Source of the DNA: Blastobasis lacticolella
Lineage: Eukaryota > Arthropoda > Insecta > Lepidoptera > Blastobasidae
NCBI GenBank assembly: GCA_905147135.1
Contig: LR990064.1
Coordinates: 13,162,001 to 13,226,000, forward strand
Reading direction: 5' to 3'
Length of the DNA stretch: 64,000 nt
Positions 52,028-62,835 of the stretch are shown here, in pieces. The notes under the pieces were generated by a model. The model worked only from the letters and a program-made list of their open reading frames with translations, was not told where the DNA came from and ran no database searches. Numbering within the stretch: the first letter of the stretch is position 1; every line of letters begins with the position of its first letter. The translations under genes and the position numbers were made by a program.

Positions 52028-52901
52028 TTGGCGGTGCAGGATAAGGTTGCCGCCAATGTTGGCAAGCGAAGATGGAGAGAAGGTAGAAAAGGGTAATTAC
52101 CCACCTGGCCGGGTGTTGTGACCAGGGGACCAAGGGCCCGACAGTTGATCGTCGGAATTTGTATATATGCCGTGGAAGTTGGCACATTTCTCTAGCGCGA
52201 TGCAGGACGGTTAGCGCCATCTATGTGCGGATGCTTGCCAATCTTGTGTTCATGTACTCGTAATGTGAGTATCGTTGAGTTTCCCTAGTGGAGCGATAGA
52301 TGTCGCTACAGTACTCCCCCCGGAGACTGGAGGTCGATACCGAAGCGAGAAACGCTGAGAAGCTGACGTATGAAGCGTAGTCAGTCTGGCGATGCGGTGA
52401 GCAATGGCGTAACTCTGGCATGAGGTTGCCGCTGTGAGCTGTGCCGAAGCGATGCTGTTCCCAAGTCTGCAGTGAGTCGAGACTGAGTGGGGACAGTGGA
52501 GATGCCGCAGGTGAGCGACCAGGAAGCACGCGTCCGTGCCGACTATGGTCAAGGCTGTGACTGCTGTGTGCGGAAGTCAGGTAGGGAAGACGTAAGGATC
52601 ACGTCGGGGTCACCACTTTGGCGGTGAACGATAAGGTAGCCGCCAATGTTGGCAAGCGAAGATGGGGAGAAGGTGTGAAAAGGGTAATTACCCACCTGGC
52701 CGGGTGTTGTGACCAGGGGACCAAGGGCCCGACAGTTGATCGTCGGAATTTGTATATATGCCGTGGAAGTTGGCACATTTCTCTAGCGCGATGCAAGACG
52801 GTTAGCGCCATCTATGTGCGGATGCTTGCCAATCTTGTGTTCATGTACTCGTAATGTGAGTATCGTTGAGTTTCCCTAGTGGAGCGATAGATGTCGCTAC
52901 A
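52028..52901 (+). mobile_element. TRIM: miniature LTR retrotransposon
   Basis: Two direct repeats, 52028-52310 and 52617-52901 (283 and 285 bases, about 96 percent identical), flank 306 bases of non-coding DNA. Both begin TTTGGCGGTG and end GTCGCTACA. The flanks carry GACT on each side (52024-52027 and 52902-52905), and the uninterrupted other arm of the host element reads GACT once at the matching place (about 54090, as complement), which proves insertion with a 4-base duplication. The internal part has no gag or pol. Its first bases, TACTCCCCCCGGAG, do not show an obvious TGG primer-binding site, so priming is unclear. The ends are not the canonical TG...CA on the left. Confidence 0.75.
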
Positions 52902-53099
52902 GACTAAAATCGGGCAGAGCGAGAGTCACCATCGATATTCCTGTGTCCCTTTCTAGTGTTGCCACCATTGTTGATGCAAATTCCGAATTACTTTTATTAT
53001 TTGGCGCGGACACCGACCTCAGGGCCAGGCAGAGCCGGACCGGGTGCAATCTGAAGGTCATGTTTTCACCAGGGTCCAGCCCAAGCTTACCCTGCTACT

Positions 53100-53790
53100 C
53101 GGAAACTGTTAGCCCTAGAACACTAGTTCCTAGAGTGAAATGATAGCATTCCTCGAGATCATCATTTCGTATGACAGCTGTCAATGTTGAGTATTTTATA
53201 AATCGGTACACATTGGTCCTAATACACTAGCTTCTAGAGAGAAATGATAGTATTTGTTGAGATCTACATTTCGAATGACAGCTGTCAATGTTAAATCTTT
53301 TATAAATCGGTACCCATTGGTCCTAAAACACTAGTTTCTAGAGAGAAATGATAGTACTTGTTGAGATCTACATTTCAAATGACAGCTGTCAAAGTTTGAA
53401 CTGAAATAACTCCTAAACTATTGGTGCTATAACACTCGTTCCTAAAGAAAAATGATAGTGTTCGCCGAGATCTACATTTCGCATGACAGCTGTCAAACTT
53501 AGAACTGTTGTAACTCGGAAACGATTGGTCTTAGAACACTAGTTCCTTGAGCAATACGATAGTACTCATCGAGATCTACATTTTGGATGTCAGTTCTAAG
53601 TTTGACAGCTGTCATACGAAATGTAGATCTCGACGAGTACTATCATATTTCTTTAGAAACTAGTGTTCTAGAACCAATGGGTTCCGAGTTATAACACATT
53701 TAAGTTTGACAGCTGTCACCCGAAATGTAGATATCGACGAGTACTATCACTTCTCTTTAGAAACTAGTGTTGTAGGATAAATCGTTACCA
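53100..53790. repeat. Tandem and inverted array of about 118-base units in the foldback element
   Basis: About four to five direct units (53100-53590), each with ACACTAGTTYCTAGAG, ATGATAGTACTYGTYGAGAT, CTACATTTCGAATGAC and the 12-base palindrome TGACAGCTGTCA. They are followed by about two units in the opposite direction (53591-53790). The palindrome contains the E-box core CAGCTG in every unit. Confidence 0.8.
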
Positions 53791-54135
53791 AACTCTTTTA
53801 TCTGTTTTGTGGAACAAAAAGTCGTAGGTTAATAATTATGTCGACTCGACGTTTGTCGGAGAAACGTTCAGTAGATCAAAAGGTATTTTGACAACTACTT
53901 TTCGGATTGTACGGATTACCTCATAATAATACCAAATTCACGGTAAATATATTTCTCCAATAATGGCAACACCAAACACAACACTTGTCAATTTAGAATG
54001 ACGGTGATTATACCAATAACATTGTGTTTACACTGTTAGAAAGGGACAAAGGACTGTCGATGGTGACTCTCGCTCTGCCCGGATTTAGTCAAAGCAGTGC
54101 GCAGTCCCTTTGGGTAGTAAGTCCATGGTTTAAAC

Positions 54136-54410
54136 AGGTATAAACGTTCAGATGTCAATAGTCTAAAGGTCTATATGCACTTGTGCTGCAAAACGCAGCG
54201 TCGAGAGACAGGTTTGATGATGGCGTGCACCGTCCATACGAGTGGGTAGCACCACCTGCACCGCATTCAGCCGAACCGGTGCGATGCATAATAAATAATA
54301 ATAATGTTCCGGTGAATCATGTGTTACATGCTGAACATGGTTCGATTTTGATAATATGATTATTTCAGCTTTCAGACATAGGTGTATGAGATTTAAAAAG
54401 TAATAGTGTC
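54136..54410. other. Spacer
   Basis: No feature recognised. Confidence 0.5.
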
Positions 54411-54413
54411 TTA

Positions 54414-54817
54414 GCGAGCGGCTACACAGAAAAGACGTAAGACGCAGACACGTCGCAGACGCGGCGCCCGCGCCCGTTCAATTTACTTTCATACTAAATG
54501 TATAGAAACGTCGCGACGCAATACATACAGAAAAGACAGGGCTAGGACAGGGCGAGGACGCGTCGCAGACACGACTTGAAACATACAGAAAAGACGAGGC
54601 AAGGGCGCGCCGCGGGCGAGAGCAGGGGTGCGGGCGGGGCGCGGGAGCCGGGCCTCGCCCGCAGCGCTTGCTGTCCTTGTCTTGCCTACGCTTTTGACTT
54701 ATCCGCGACGGCGCCCCGTCCTTGCCCTGTCTTTTCTGTATGTTTTAAGTCGCATCCGCGTCCCGTCTGTGCCCTGTCCGCGACGTGTGTGAGTGTCTTT
54801 TCTGTGTGGCCGCTCGC
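54414..54817. mobile_element. PIF/Harbinger-type MITE, 404 bp, TTA target duplication
   Basis: Terminal inverted repeats begin GCGAGCGGCTACACAGAAAAGAC (left) and match GTCTTTTCTGTGTGGCCGCTCGC (right), one mismatch in 23. Exact TTA on both sides (54411-54413, 54818-54820) is the mark of PIF/Harbinger transposition. The interior is GC-rich and largely palindromic, with CAGAAAAGAC repeated inside and near 54530 and 54590, so internal subrepeats echo the ends. Any ORF across it is an artefact. Confidence 0.85.
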
Positions 54818-55165
54818 TTAGGTATGTGTTTGTTGACGCAACTGATTTCGTACAAGGAAAAACGCTTTATCGCAAATGGTTACGTGTATGAATAAAAAAA
54901 GTCATTTATCTTCGAACTGTGACGAACTGTTTCTTAGACTAACATATGGGGTCGGCTTAAAAAAATATTATGACAAACAAACTCTATTTAAAACCTTGTC
55001 CTGCCTAACACCACTACACATCTTTGACTGAAGTAACGCGCAATATCGCGTCGCAGCAGTGCGTTCAGAATAGACGTTGCAGTGCAGTTGCCGTGCCGCT
55101 GCCGCGTCGCGCAGCGTAAGTGCGTGTTCACCTTTATTAGCACTTTTGAATCCGCGACCCTCAAC

Positions 55166-55507
55166 ATGCTCAGTGCTGTATTTCTTTTAATTGTTTGGCT
55201 GATGCGGAGAGAGCAACGAAATCCAGGAAAAATAGCAAAAAAGAAACGACTAAGAAGATATGCTGTACATCCATTTAACACAGAAAGACATTTGTATGGC
55301 CAATTTCATACCCATTTTAACAGACTCAGAAAGTACCTATTGTATATCCGCTTTTATAAAAGCTACAGAAAGTACACAATTAGAATAGATAACCTAAATC
55401 AACAAATTAAAAAAATTCTCTACACAAAAAACTATAGAATATTATCGATGAAAAACCAACCATCTGAACATGTTACCTACTGCTGTCAATGCGTTTGTGC
55501 GCGCTGA
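55166..55507 (+). pseudogene. N-terminal fragment of a Harbinger-type transposase
   Basis: From the internal ATG at 55166 the frame gives a hydrophobic start (MLSAVFLLIVWLMRRE), basic KIAKKKRLRRY, then VHPFNTERHLYGQFHTHFNR and LRKYLLYIRFYKSYRKYTIR. A W/A-VHP.N..R...G.FHTLF..LR....-F..FRM pattern is typical of the start of Harbinger (HARBI1-like) nucleases. The DDE nuclease domain is absent; after about 80 residues the frame becomes unrelated sequence. The start may instead be 55082. It is probably an internally deleted element that could be a source family for nearby MITEs; no TIRs were confirmed. Confidence 0.5.
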
Positions 55508-55844
55508 TCTCAGGAACGGCTTAAATGATTTAAGTGCGGTTTCAATCATGTATATTTGTTGTAAGCTTCACTTAAATGTAGTGTTTGTGAAATATTTTAT
55601 TTAGATAAAAAAGTAAATTAATAAAGATATATCAATTTAAACTCATTTTGTTCTATAAAAATGCTGTTTTGTTAAATTGGCTGAATCTTTAGTCAACTAA
55701 GTAGATGTTGACTGAAAATTTAAATATAAACAAAAAAGGACTGTTTCAGAGATTTTGAGTTTTCCGACGTAAGTTGATCTCAGCTCTATATTATCAATCA
55801 AAAATATTAAATAAATATACTTGAACAATTCACACAGCGCCATC
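55508..55844. other. AT-rich spacer
   Basis: No gene or repeat recognised. Confidence 0.5.
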
Positions 55845-56040
55845 TTGCCTCAAAGTAAGCAAAGTTTGTGTTATGGATGCTAGATAACTAAACTTACTTA
55901 CATATTTTTTAAATACATACTCATGATAAGTACATAGCCCTAGACCTAGACCCAGATAACATATATTAAAATTCATTATTTCTGAATCGAACCCAGGATC
56001 TCTGGGTGGCAGACAGTAACAGGATTTAACTTAGTGATGC
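55845..56040 (-). mobile_element. tRNA-derived SINE, family 1, inverted, diverged head
   Basis: The complement gives the body with ATATTTTAATATATG, GGGTCTAGGTCTAGGGC, TAGTTATCTAGCATCCATAA and CACAAACTTTGCTTACTTTG. The head box B region reads GGTTCGATTCAG-like. Older than the other three copies. Confidence 0.7.
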
Positions 56041-56431
56041 TGATGTTTTGTGGTGTTTTAAATCCACTTAAACAGAAGTCAGTCAGATCAAGGGGGATGA
56101 GGTTATGTAGAAGACTACCATAGGCCAGCGCCAGCGTATACTCCTTTAAGATCTAAACTTTTTAGTGAACCTGGCCTACTAGCGCAGTCTTATAACCAGT
56201 TACAATGAGTACCTTTTATGCTTTTTGCGGCATTTGACCCCATCGAAACTATGAAACATATTCAGCAAAATAAATCTGAACAGTAAAATATAAACTTGAA
56301 AGTCATTACCTGTGGTCCGTGCAGAACCAGTTCACCTGATATCCTTTTAAGTTTATCACAGATTTAAGTGTGATTATTTTCATGAGGAATATTTTTGCAT
56401 ATGATAGAATGAGTTGAAGATGAGTATTTAA
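56041..56431. other. Spacer
   Basis: No supported gene. Confidence 0.45.
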
Positions 56432-56466
56432 CGCGAACAAAGTCGCGGGCAACCGCTAGTAATTAA
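56432..56466 (-). repeat. End scrap of the ACTAGCGG repeat
   Basis: The complement reads TTACTAGCGGTTGCCCGCGA, matching the type of start seen at 19767. Confidence 0.5.
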
Positions 56467-56636
56467 TAAGTTGGATATTTATGCAAACTTTTTACTTTGC
56501 AATACTCAATGGTAGGTGCCACAAACTTACCCGACACGGTGACGGCGTCGCTGTTGTTGACAAATAAAATGACATTTTTAAATGGCGACACTTAGTTCAG
56601 CTTTTAGCCACCGGGCCAGATAAGTTTGTGGCGAAA

Positions 56637-56664
56637 TTTTAGTGACAATGACTTGTCACTAAAA
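56637..56664. repeat. Perfect 12-bp stem with 4-base loop
   Basis: TTTTAGTGACAA, loop TGAC, TTGTCACTAAAA. It sits within an unassigned 300-base stretch; no T run follows, so it is not a typical terminator. Confidence 0.7.
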
Positions 56665-56929
56665 GCTTCCCCTAAACAGGGGCGATCTGAAGTTCTTAAA
56701 GGGAACACAGCAGAAAACCCACGACGCGTTCTGCAAGCGGGTGGCCGTGACATCCCCCTTCGCTGCACAGGTCATACATGTAATTATTATTATGATAGGC
56801 TAGTGCATTGACTATCTTTCGGAGGTTGGGCATACCTCTGACCGGTGTAACTTGGGTGTAGTTTATTATTATTAAGTATAATTATTTTCTTTTTTTTTGT
56901 CAATGGCTTGATCTAGAGGCGACTGCTAA

Positions 56930-57055
56930 CTATAAATCTGAGGGCGATAGCTGCCAACCGGATGCGGAAGCACAGGACAGGATGTTGTGGAGATCTCGGA
57001 AGGCGGCATATGCTCAATATGGGTGTCTTTTGGCTGATATGATGAACATCTTTAC
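56930..57055 (+). mobile_element. RTE-clade 3' end scrap
   Basis: Reads DRMLWRSRKAAYAQYGCLLA then GGCTGATATGATGAACATC: the last residues and tail of an RTE element, degraded. Confidence 0.6.
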
Positions 57056-57256
57056 GCGGGCGCATTCAGTCCAATAGTACGCGACCGCATCGCCCACGCC
57101 TGTGTGGGGTCAGGGTCTATTATGGATAGCCCATAGAGTTACTATACGAGGTATATAACTCTATGGATATATCTTGTGATATCCAGTCTCCCAGTCTCTA
57201 TCCAAACTCATTTTGCAGTATATAAACTCCTTGTCTTGTTGATATTAAAGCCCTGC

Positions 57257-58997
57257 TTAAAGCTACGCGTCGACTAGCCCGCACCGCACGAGCCGCACGC
57301 GCCGCACGCATCGCATTTCGGGTTGCTTTGTATGAGTTTGTATAGGAGTGCGTTCACTACCCGCACTGGCCGCGCCGCACAGCCGCACCGCATTGTCAGT
57401 AGTTAGGGATACCAGCATAAAATGCGGGCGATGCGGACAGGGATACAAGAAAAAAAGGCGTTATTTGCCTGAAATGGGAGACTAAGTCCTAAAATATTTA
57501 CCCATAAATATAAGAAAAAAATTGTAAGTTTAAATTGTAACTGCACTTCAGTATTTAAGCCTGCTATAAACTAGTGGGGGGGTTTGTCACAAACTCCACG
57601 CTTGGCACGTAAATCAAAAAACAGGAAACGCTGCTGACCAATTTCTAAAACAAAAGAAAAGTCTTGAGCTGGCCTCTAAGACATTAATCTCCTTCCTTGT
57701 ACGCGTACAACATCTGTAAACTTAATGTGTTAAACTCTGTCTAAGAAGTTTAGCAACCAGCGAAATTATAAGATTGATTGAAATCAACAAGTAGATACCT
57801 AAGCATAACTGATTGAATAATGAGGACCGTCTGTATACAACAAGATAGGAGCTAAAAGATGGACGTCTTCATTATTCTAAATCAGGTTGATTACTTGTTG
57901 ATGTCAATCAATCTTATAATTTCCTAAGTCGCTTCACTTTTTAGACAGCGTCCAAAGCTATATTCTAATCTGCCTTAATAATTTTATGTAAAATTAAATA
58001 TAAACAAAGTACATTTTTCATTTTCATTTTCATTTTCATTTTCACCTAAGCCACTAAATATACCCCAACAATATGAACATTATCCAAAATATCTAATCCC
58101 ACATACCCCTAAATTTGTGGAAGAAATCGCTGGGTTGGGAACCCTGAGGGCCGGCCCGTGACGTCACACGGATATTAAACTATAGAATTTGCTGCAAATA
58201 TTTTCGACTTTAGAGCCTACTTACAGCTTGAGTCACAATCTATATTTTGTTTCCTTTTTTAATGGTGCATATGACATGTCTGATAGAGAAAGATATAAGT
58301 TGTTAAGTACCCATTCGAACCTTCTGCTATTGCCAATTGTTACTTACTTTTTTAAAATTTGTGACTGAGAGTTCTAGATTATTGCTCAAAACCAAAGATT
58401 TTGGAGCATAGAGCAATCGAAAATATAATCTTCTCTTTTGAAGAAATAAATTCTCGTTGACAGTATTGCCACATTGGATAATTTTTTCGTCATAAATCAT
58501 GTCAAATTTTTTAATGTGTTTTTTGACTTTGGCGAAAAATAAATTAAGAATCGTTATTTTTATAAAACTATTTTCATACTATAGGCAATATTATATTTAA
58601 AATAAATATTTTGACGAAGAATAAATTGAGAACTGATGATATTGGTGATAAATTTGGAGAGATAACCGATATATATATATATAGAGATATATTTTTGTTT
58701 CTCTTTTTCACTTTGAGAGAGGATAATCCTATAACCAACATACAGCAAAGACTTAAATTTTTTTTTGAGAGCACAGAGAACGAGCGATCAGGGTTACCAT
58801 CTAAGCATTTTTTGAGATGTCGATATTAGTACCAAATCTTGACACACAGTTGGCAACCCTGCCCGCAATTGCGGTTCGTGCGGTGCGGCCAGTGTGGCCA
58901 TGCCATCAGCAACGTCAGCAATATCTCAATGCGATGCGTGCGGCGCGTGCGGCGCGTGCGGCTCTTGCGGTGCGGGCTAGTCGACGCGTAGCTTTAG
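57257..58997. mobile_element. 1.74-kb non-autonomous DNA transposon with long GC-rich TIRs
   Basis: Left end AAGCTACGCGTCGACTAGCC, CGCACCGCACGAGCCGCACG; right end is its complement through CGTGCGGCTC and GGGCTAGTCGACGCGTAGCT. The inverted match spans about 55 bases (57258-57315 with 58930-58996) and a second inner pair (GGCCGC near 57370 with GCGGCC near 58883). Flanks TTA(A) and TTA(G) fit a TTA or TTAA target. The 1.5-kb interior is AT-rich, with no transposase frame. An internal (TTTTCA)n is at 58017-58045. Confidence 0.75.
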
Positions 58998-59244
58998 TGC
59001 GGGCACAGACTTATGGAAAAGGTTAGGGACGGGCCCAACCGGCACACCTACCGGGCCGGGCATTCTTAAAATTTTCTTAGTCGTTATCAAGCGCTTGCTG
59101 GGAAAGGTTAACGGGTAGAAATGGATGACGAATTAATGTGCATCGCCTTACTGCTTGGCGCTGAAACCTACAAAAATGGGAAAGATGGTAGGTTGGATGA
59201 GGAGAGGAAAAAAATTCGGGTCGGCAGTATCAGTCTACTGAACT
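58998..59244. other. Spacer; possible end of a GGCCCGG-rich element
   Basis: CACCTACCGGGCCGGGC at 59045-59061 is the inverse of a block at 60105-60145 (GCCCGGCCCTGACCGGTAGGT). The pair might bound an element of about 1.1 kb. No coding sequence. Confidence 0.35.
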
Positions 59245-59640
59245 ACTGTACCTACTCGTCCAGATCTACATTTCGAATGACGGCTGTTAAACTTAAAGCC
59301 GTTATAACTCTGATTCTATTGGTCCTAGAACACTAGTCTCTAAAAAGAATTATATCACTCTTCGAGATATACATTTAAAGTAACTGTTATAACTTGAGAA
59401 CCATAGGTCCTAGAAGAATAGTTTCTATAGAAAAATGATATTAGGTACTCGTCGAAATCTACGTTTTGTAAGAGAGACGTTAAATTTAAAACTGTCATTC
59501 GAAATGTAGAATTCGACGAGTACTATCATATATCTATAGGGACTAGTGTTCTAGGACCAATAGTTTCCGAATAGAAAGAGTCACCTTGGGGCTGGACCCA
59601 GTTCAAGCCTCAGGCTAAACAGAGCCAACTTGACCCGGGT
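59245..59640. repeat. Degraded copy of the foldback tandem units
   Basis: AGATCTACATTTCGAATGAC, GTCCTAGAACACTAGTCTCT, then inverted units with TCGACGAGTACTATCATAT and a CTGGACCCAGTTCAAGC block like 53010-53090. Related to the interior of 51966-54135 but older. Confidence 0.7.
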
Positions 59641-60164
59641 CCAATTCATGTATTCACGAACACTGATGGCAGTAGACTGATACGTATATTTTTCTCGTCT
59701 TCATCTAACATTTAAACTTCACATCAACATATCTATATACTTCTTGCCACGCAACGTCTTTGAGATTACGGTTGTGATAATCCTTGTTTTTTATATTTCA
59801 ACATAGGAATTTTTGCCCTGCCAAAGTAATGGACTCCGGGTCAACCATAGAGGAATATACCTTTCCCAGGTATACCAATCTCTTTGATAATTACAGATCC
59901 GCCCCGATGGGCCCGGCCCGGAAAGCTTACGGTCTGTATATGCCGATTATAAGAAGATTATATGCAAGCCTCGCCTCTTTCAGGACGGTTGAAAGTTTTG
60001 ACCGGGTGCGCTCTCCGGGCGTCTATAAGTGTGTGACAGCTAGTACATTGTCGATGAAAATAATATGGCCTTCACGTTAAACCCGGCCCGGCCCTGATCG
60101 GCAGGTCTGGCCCGGCCCGGCCCTGACCGGTAGGTCTGTGCCCGGCCTTAGAATTCTTGACGCA
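59641..60164. other. Spacer with GGCCCGG repeats
   Basis: CCCGGCCCGGCCCTGA appears twice between 60083 and 60130. The 98-codon open frame over 59784-60080 has no recognised family. Confidence 0.4.
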
Positions 60165-60455
60165 TTTTGTCAACTTAAAATTATATGAACTTCTAATGCG
60201 CGCGCCCGCTACCTGCGTTTTACCTGCGTCGGCGCGCGCATTTGAAAATCATACAATTTTGAGTTGACAGCTTAACGAAAGATGCATCGCCGACGCAGGC
60301 AGCGTCGATAACGCAGGTTGCGTCGGCGACGCAGGTAAAACGCAGGTTGCGTCGGCGCGCGCATTAGAAGTTCATACAATTTTGAGTTGACAGTATAACG
60401 CAAGTTGCGTCGCCGACGCAACGTGCGTCGCCGACGCTTGATATAATTCGCGCCT
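60165..60455. mobile_element. MITE rich in GCGTCGCCGACGC units
   Basis: A left block TGTCAACTTAAAATTATATG, AACTTCTAATGCGCGCGC is the inverse of right-hand blocks GCGCGCATTAGAAGTTCATA, CAATTTTGAGTTGACAG (60355-60395), with an additional direct copy at 60230-60275. Several GCGTCGGCGACGC palindromes lie between. The right end GACGCTTGATATAATTCGCG matches the fragment at 51880-51955. Confidence 0.7.
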
Positions 60456-61605
60456 TGCTGTGTCTCTTGATATCGCCAAAGCCTTTGACAGGGTTTGACA
60501 TGCGGGCCTTCTAATTAAGCTTCCTTCATTTGGTATTCCCGTTGGCGTTCAATCCTTGTAGTTATCGATGGCTATTCGTCTAATCTTGTGAATATCGACG
60601 CGGGAGTTCCTCAAAGATCTGTACTGTCCGCGACTTTATTCCTGCTGCATATTGACAATCCGCTTGTACCAGGTACCTTTGTGTACGCAGATGACAGCAC
60701 AGTAACGGATAGATATCTGTCAGAGGCGACAGCCAACAGAGACGATATTCAGTCTTGTCGTGAGGCCATGGTTGATCGTTTGGATAAAGCTTTCAAGGCA
60801 GTTTCTGATTGGGGCAAAGCCAATCTAGTGGCGTTCAACGCAACCAAAACTGAGGCGCGTTTTTTTTCGGCGTGTGAGTCCATTCCATCTAACAACAAAT
60901 TTTCGGGATGTTCCTGTGTAAATTACTGACAACCTACAGCTTCTTGGTGTTGAGCTATCTTCAAATCTCAACTTTGGTCAGTACATCGAAATCCAAAGCA
61001 AAGACTACAGCATAAAAACTTGGTACCCCCTCGATGGTTAGGCGGTAGTTCACTTCAAAGCAGTTGCTTCAGTTATATCAAGCACAAGTGCGATCCTGCA
61101 TAGAGCTCTGGGATGGATTAGCCAAATATCAACTGAAAGCTTTGGATTCGGTGGAAAAACGGGCAAAAAAGATAATTTGTGACCCACGGTTGATTGAAGC
61201 TAGGCTGCAGAGCCTCGAACATCGGCTTAGGGTTGCGCATCTGTCAGTCTTCTACAGGTTACATTTCGGAGAGTGTGCGAAGCAGCTGCACGAACTCATT
61301 CCGCCGGCCCTTTCCGCCATCGGGAGACGCGATCCGGGCGAGCGCTTCATCCTTATGTCTTGGATCTTTCAGCTATCCGCACGAGCTGCTTTAGCTCGAC
61401 CTTTATATGTGTGTGTATGCGTACGGCTAAGGAATGGAACGCGTTGCCTGCGAATGTGTTCCCTGATCAAGATAATCTGGATACCTTCAAGGCTAGAGTG
61501 AATAGGCTATTCCAAGACGGGCATGCTTCATCTTCGGTCGCATCGTCACTTACCAACATGTGAGATGGCGGTCAAATGCTTGCCTGGTCTACATATAAAA
61601 AAAAT
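60456..61605 (+). mobile_element. jockey-like RT and C-terminal fragment
   Basis: Same family as 22200-25152: LAVSLDIAKAFDRV, AGVPQRSVLSATLFLLHI, FVYADDSTVTDRYLSEA (YADD intact), [37 protein letters not shown], then CACTTACCAACATGTGAGATG and an A-rich end at about 61605. It has at least five frame breaks. Confidence 0.85.
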
Positions 61606-61674
61606 ACCCCTGCTATTGTTAATATGTCGGCTTTTTATCAGGTGGCATGTTTATTCCAAGAAATAAAAAAGAAT

Positions 61675-61853
61675 CATCTTGGCGTTAGTTTCCTGGTTGT
61701 GCTCACGCGCACGGGGGCCCGGGGTCCGCCTTGACTGTAATCCAGGATTTGGCAGATCATATAATTACAGTGGAGCGATTGCTATTTGACCTCCATGACC
61801 CTGCTACCAGGGGAACCTGACCAGATTGGGTAAGAGTTACACATTCTTTACTC
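61675..61853 (-). mobile_element. SINE family 2 body, inverted
   Basis: ATCTTGGCGTTAGTTTCCTG, TTGACTGTAATCCAGG, CAGGGGAACCTGACCAGATTG. The head is replaced by the repeat that follows. Confidence 0.7.
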
Positions 61854-62268
61854 CAAGGAATCATCATTATCCTAGCGATTATCCTGGCTTCTGCCAGGGT
61901 CCGCTTTCCGACTCATTCTTCTCCACAGTTTACTCCAAAGAATACTAAGTCTAAACTGACTGGGGGCTTGGGCTGGTAACATTTGAATAACGGATGATGA
62001 AGATACTACAATGTTCTCACAAAATAATGTATCCTTTATGTTTCAGACCAATGATTACAGCGCGTGTAACCGAAGCGAGATAAGCAAACGTATCAAATTG
62101 ATTTAGCATTTAAATAAAACTACAAATTATTAATTAAAAAAGTTTGTTTAAAGTAATGAAAAGTATATGCCGCACAGCAGAAAGAGTACAGAAAGTAAAA
62201 CAAGATGCAATGTGAATATGAAAGTTATTATAAAACAGCGTCATCGTTTGAAAGTATATTTATTATTT
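61854..62268 (-). repeat. About 400-bp repeat, inverted copy of 43075-43480
   Basis: TTTACTCCAAGGAATC to AAACGATGACGC (complement blocks as listed for 43075). Joined to the SINE family 2 body in the same way. Confidence 0.7.
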
Positions 62269-62274
62269 ATTATT

Positions 62275-62510
62275 TTGACGACCTGAGTGGTTCAGTGCCA
62301 GTCAGCCACGCAAGAGGTCCCGGGTTCGATGCCCGGCCGGGCAGAAACTTAAATGATGAATTTTAATTTCTGTTACGGGTCTGGGTGTTCTATGTATAAT
62401 AAGTATGTATTTAAAAAAAAGTATATATGTAGTATAGCAGTTAGCTAGGACCCATAGCACAAGCTTTGCTTAGTTTGGGGCTAGATGGCGCTGTGTGAAT
62501 TTGTCCACGA
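62275..62510 (+). mobile_element. tRNA-derived SINE, family 1, copy 4
   Basis: GACGACCTGAGTGGTTCAGT with a short deletion, box B GGTTCGATGCC, then the usual body and the GGCGCTGTGTGAATTTGTCC end. Confidence 0.85.
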
Positions 62511-62529
62511 TTATTATTTATTATTAAAC

Positions 62530-62835
62530 GTCATCATCTGTAAAGTCAGTCGCAGACCACTTAATTCCGGACATAAGTCTCCCTTACGCCTTCCACACCG
62601 CGATGTGCAAAAGGCACAATTGCTATATTTTTTACCTATTGGATCCATACGCTCCCTAAACTTTTACAAGGTCTTCAGTTCATCTTTTAGGGCCCCATCC
62701 AATGATTGCGACTCAGAAACCTATGTCGGTGACCTTAGTTATGCTATGGATGTCTTCATTTCTTATTCTATCATCCCAGAAAAATGCGAATGCAGCACTA
62801 TTCGTATTTATACTGAGCGACTTTATGCCTTCTAA
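62530..62835 (-). mobile_element. RTE-clade C-terminal scrap
   Basis: The complement includes an I.DIHSITKVTDIG-like stretch and GCAATCATTGGATGGGGCCC, resembling the region at 11900-12090. An open frame on the plus strand here is antisense to it. Confidence 0.5.

Larger units (their letters stand above)
51966..54135. mobile_element. Foldback-type element with long inverted arms
   Basis: The left arm starts TTTAAACCATGGACTTAACC and contains CCAAAGGGACTGCGCACTGC; the right arm ends with the complement, GCAGTGCGCAGTCCCTTTGG and GTCCATGGTTTAAA. The match continues inward on both sides (GGGCAGAGCGAGAGTCACCATCGA against TCGATGGTGACTCTCGCTCT). Between the arms lie tandem units that are direct in the left part and inverted in the right part. 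No ORF. A TRIM element sits in the left arm. A related structure without the arms is at 59245-59640. Confidence 0.75.

Noticed and set aside
52028..52901. Simple segmental tandem duplication instead of a TRIM
   Set aside because: The mirror arm shows the empty site and GACT is duplicated at both edges, which fits transposition.
53100..53790. CRISPR-like array
   Set aside because: Units are contiguous with no unique spacers, switch direction, and lie in a eukaryotic foldback element.
54576..54821. Arg/Ala-rich ORF
   Set aside because: Lies wholly inside the palindromic Harbinger-type MITE; composition reflects its GC-rich core.
57263..57448. Short ORFs at both ends of the 1.74-kb element (also 58817-59026)
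   Set aside because: They are translations of the GC-rich inverted ends and mirror each other.
59784..60080. 98-codon ORF as a host gene
   Set aside because: No family resemblance, no paralog, and GGCCCGG repeats overlap it; not enough support.
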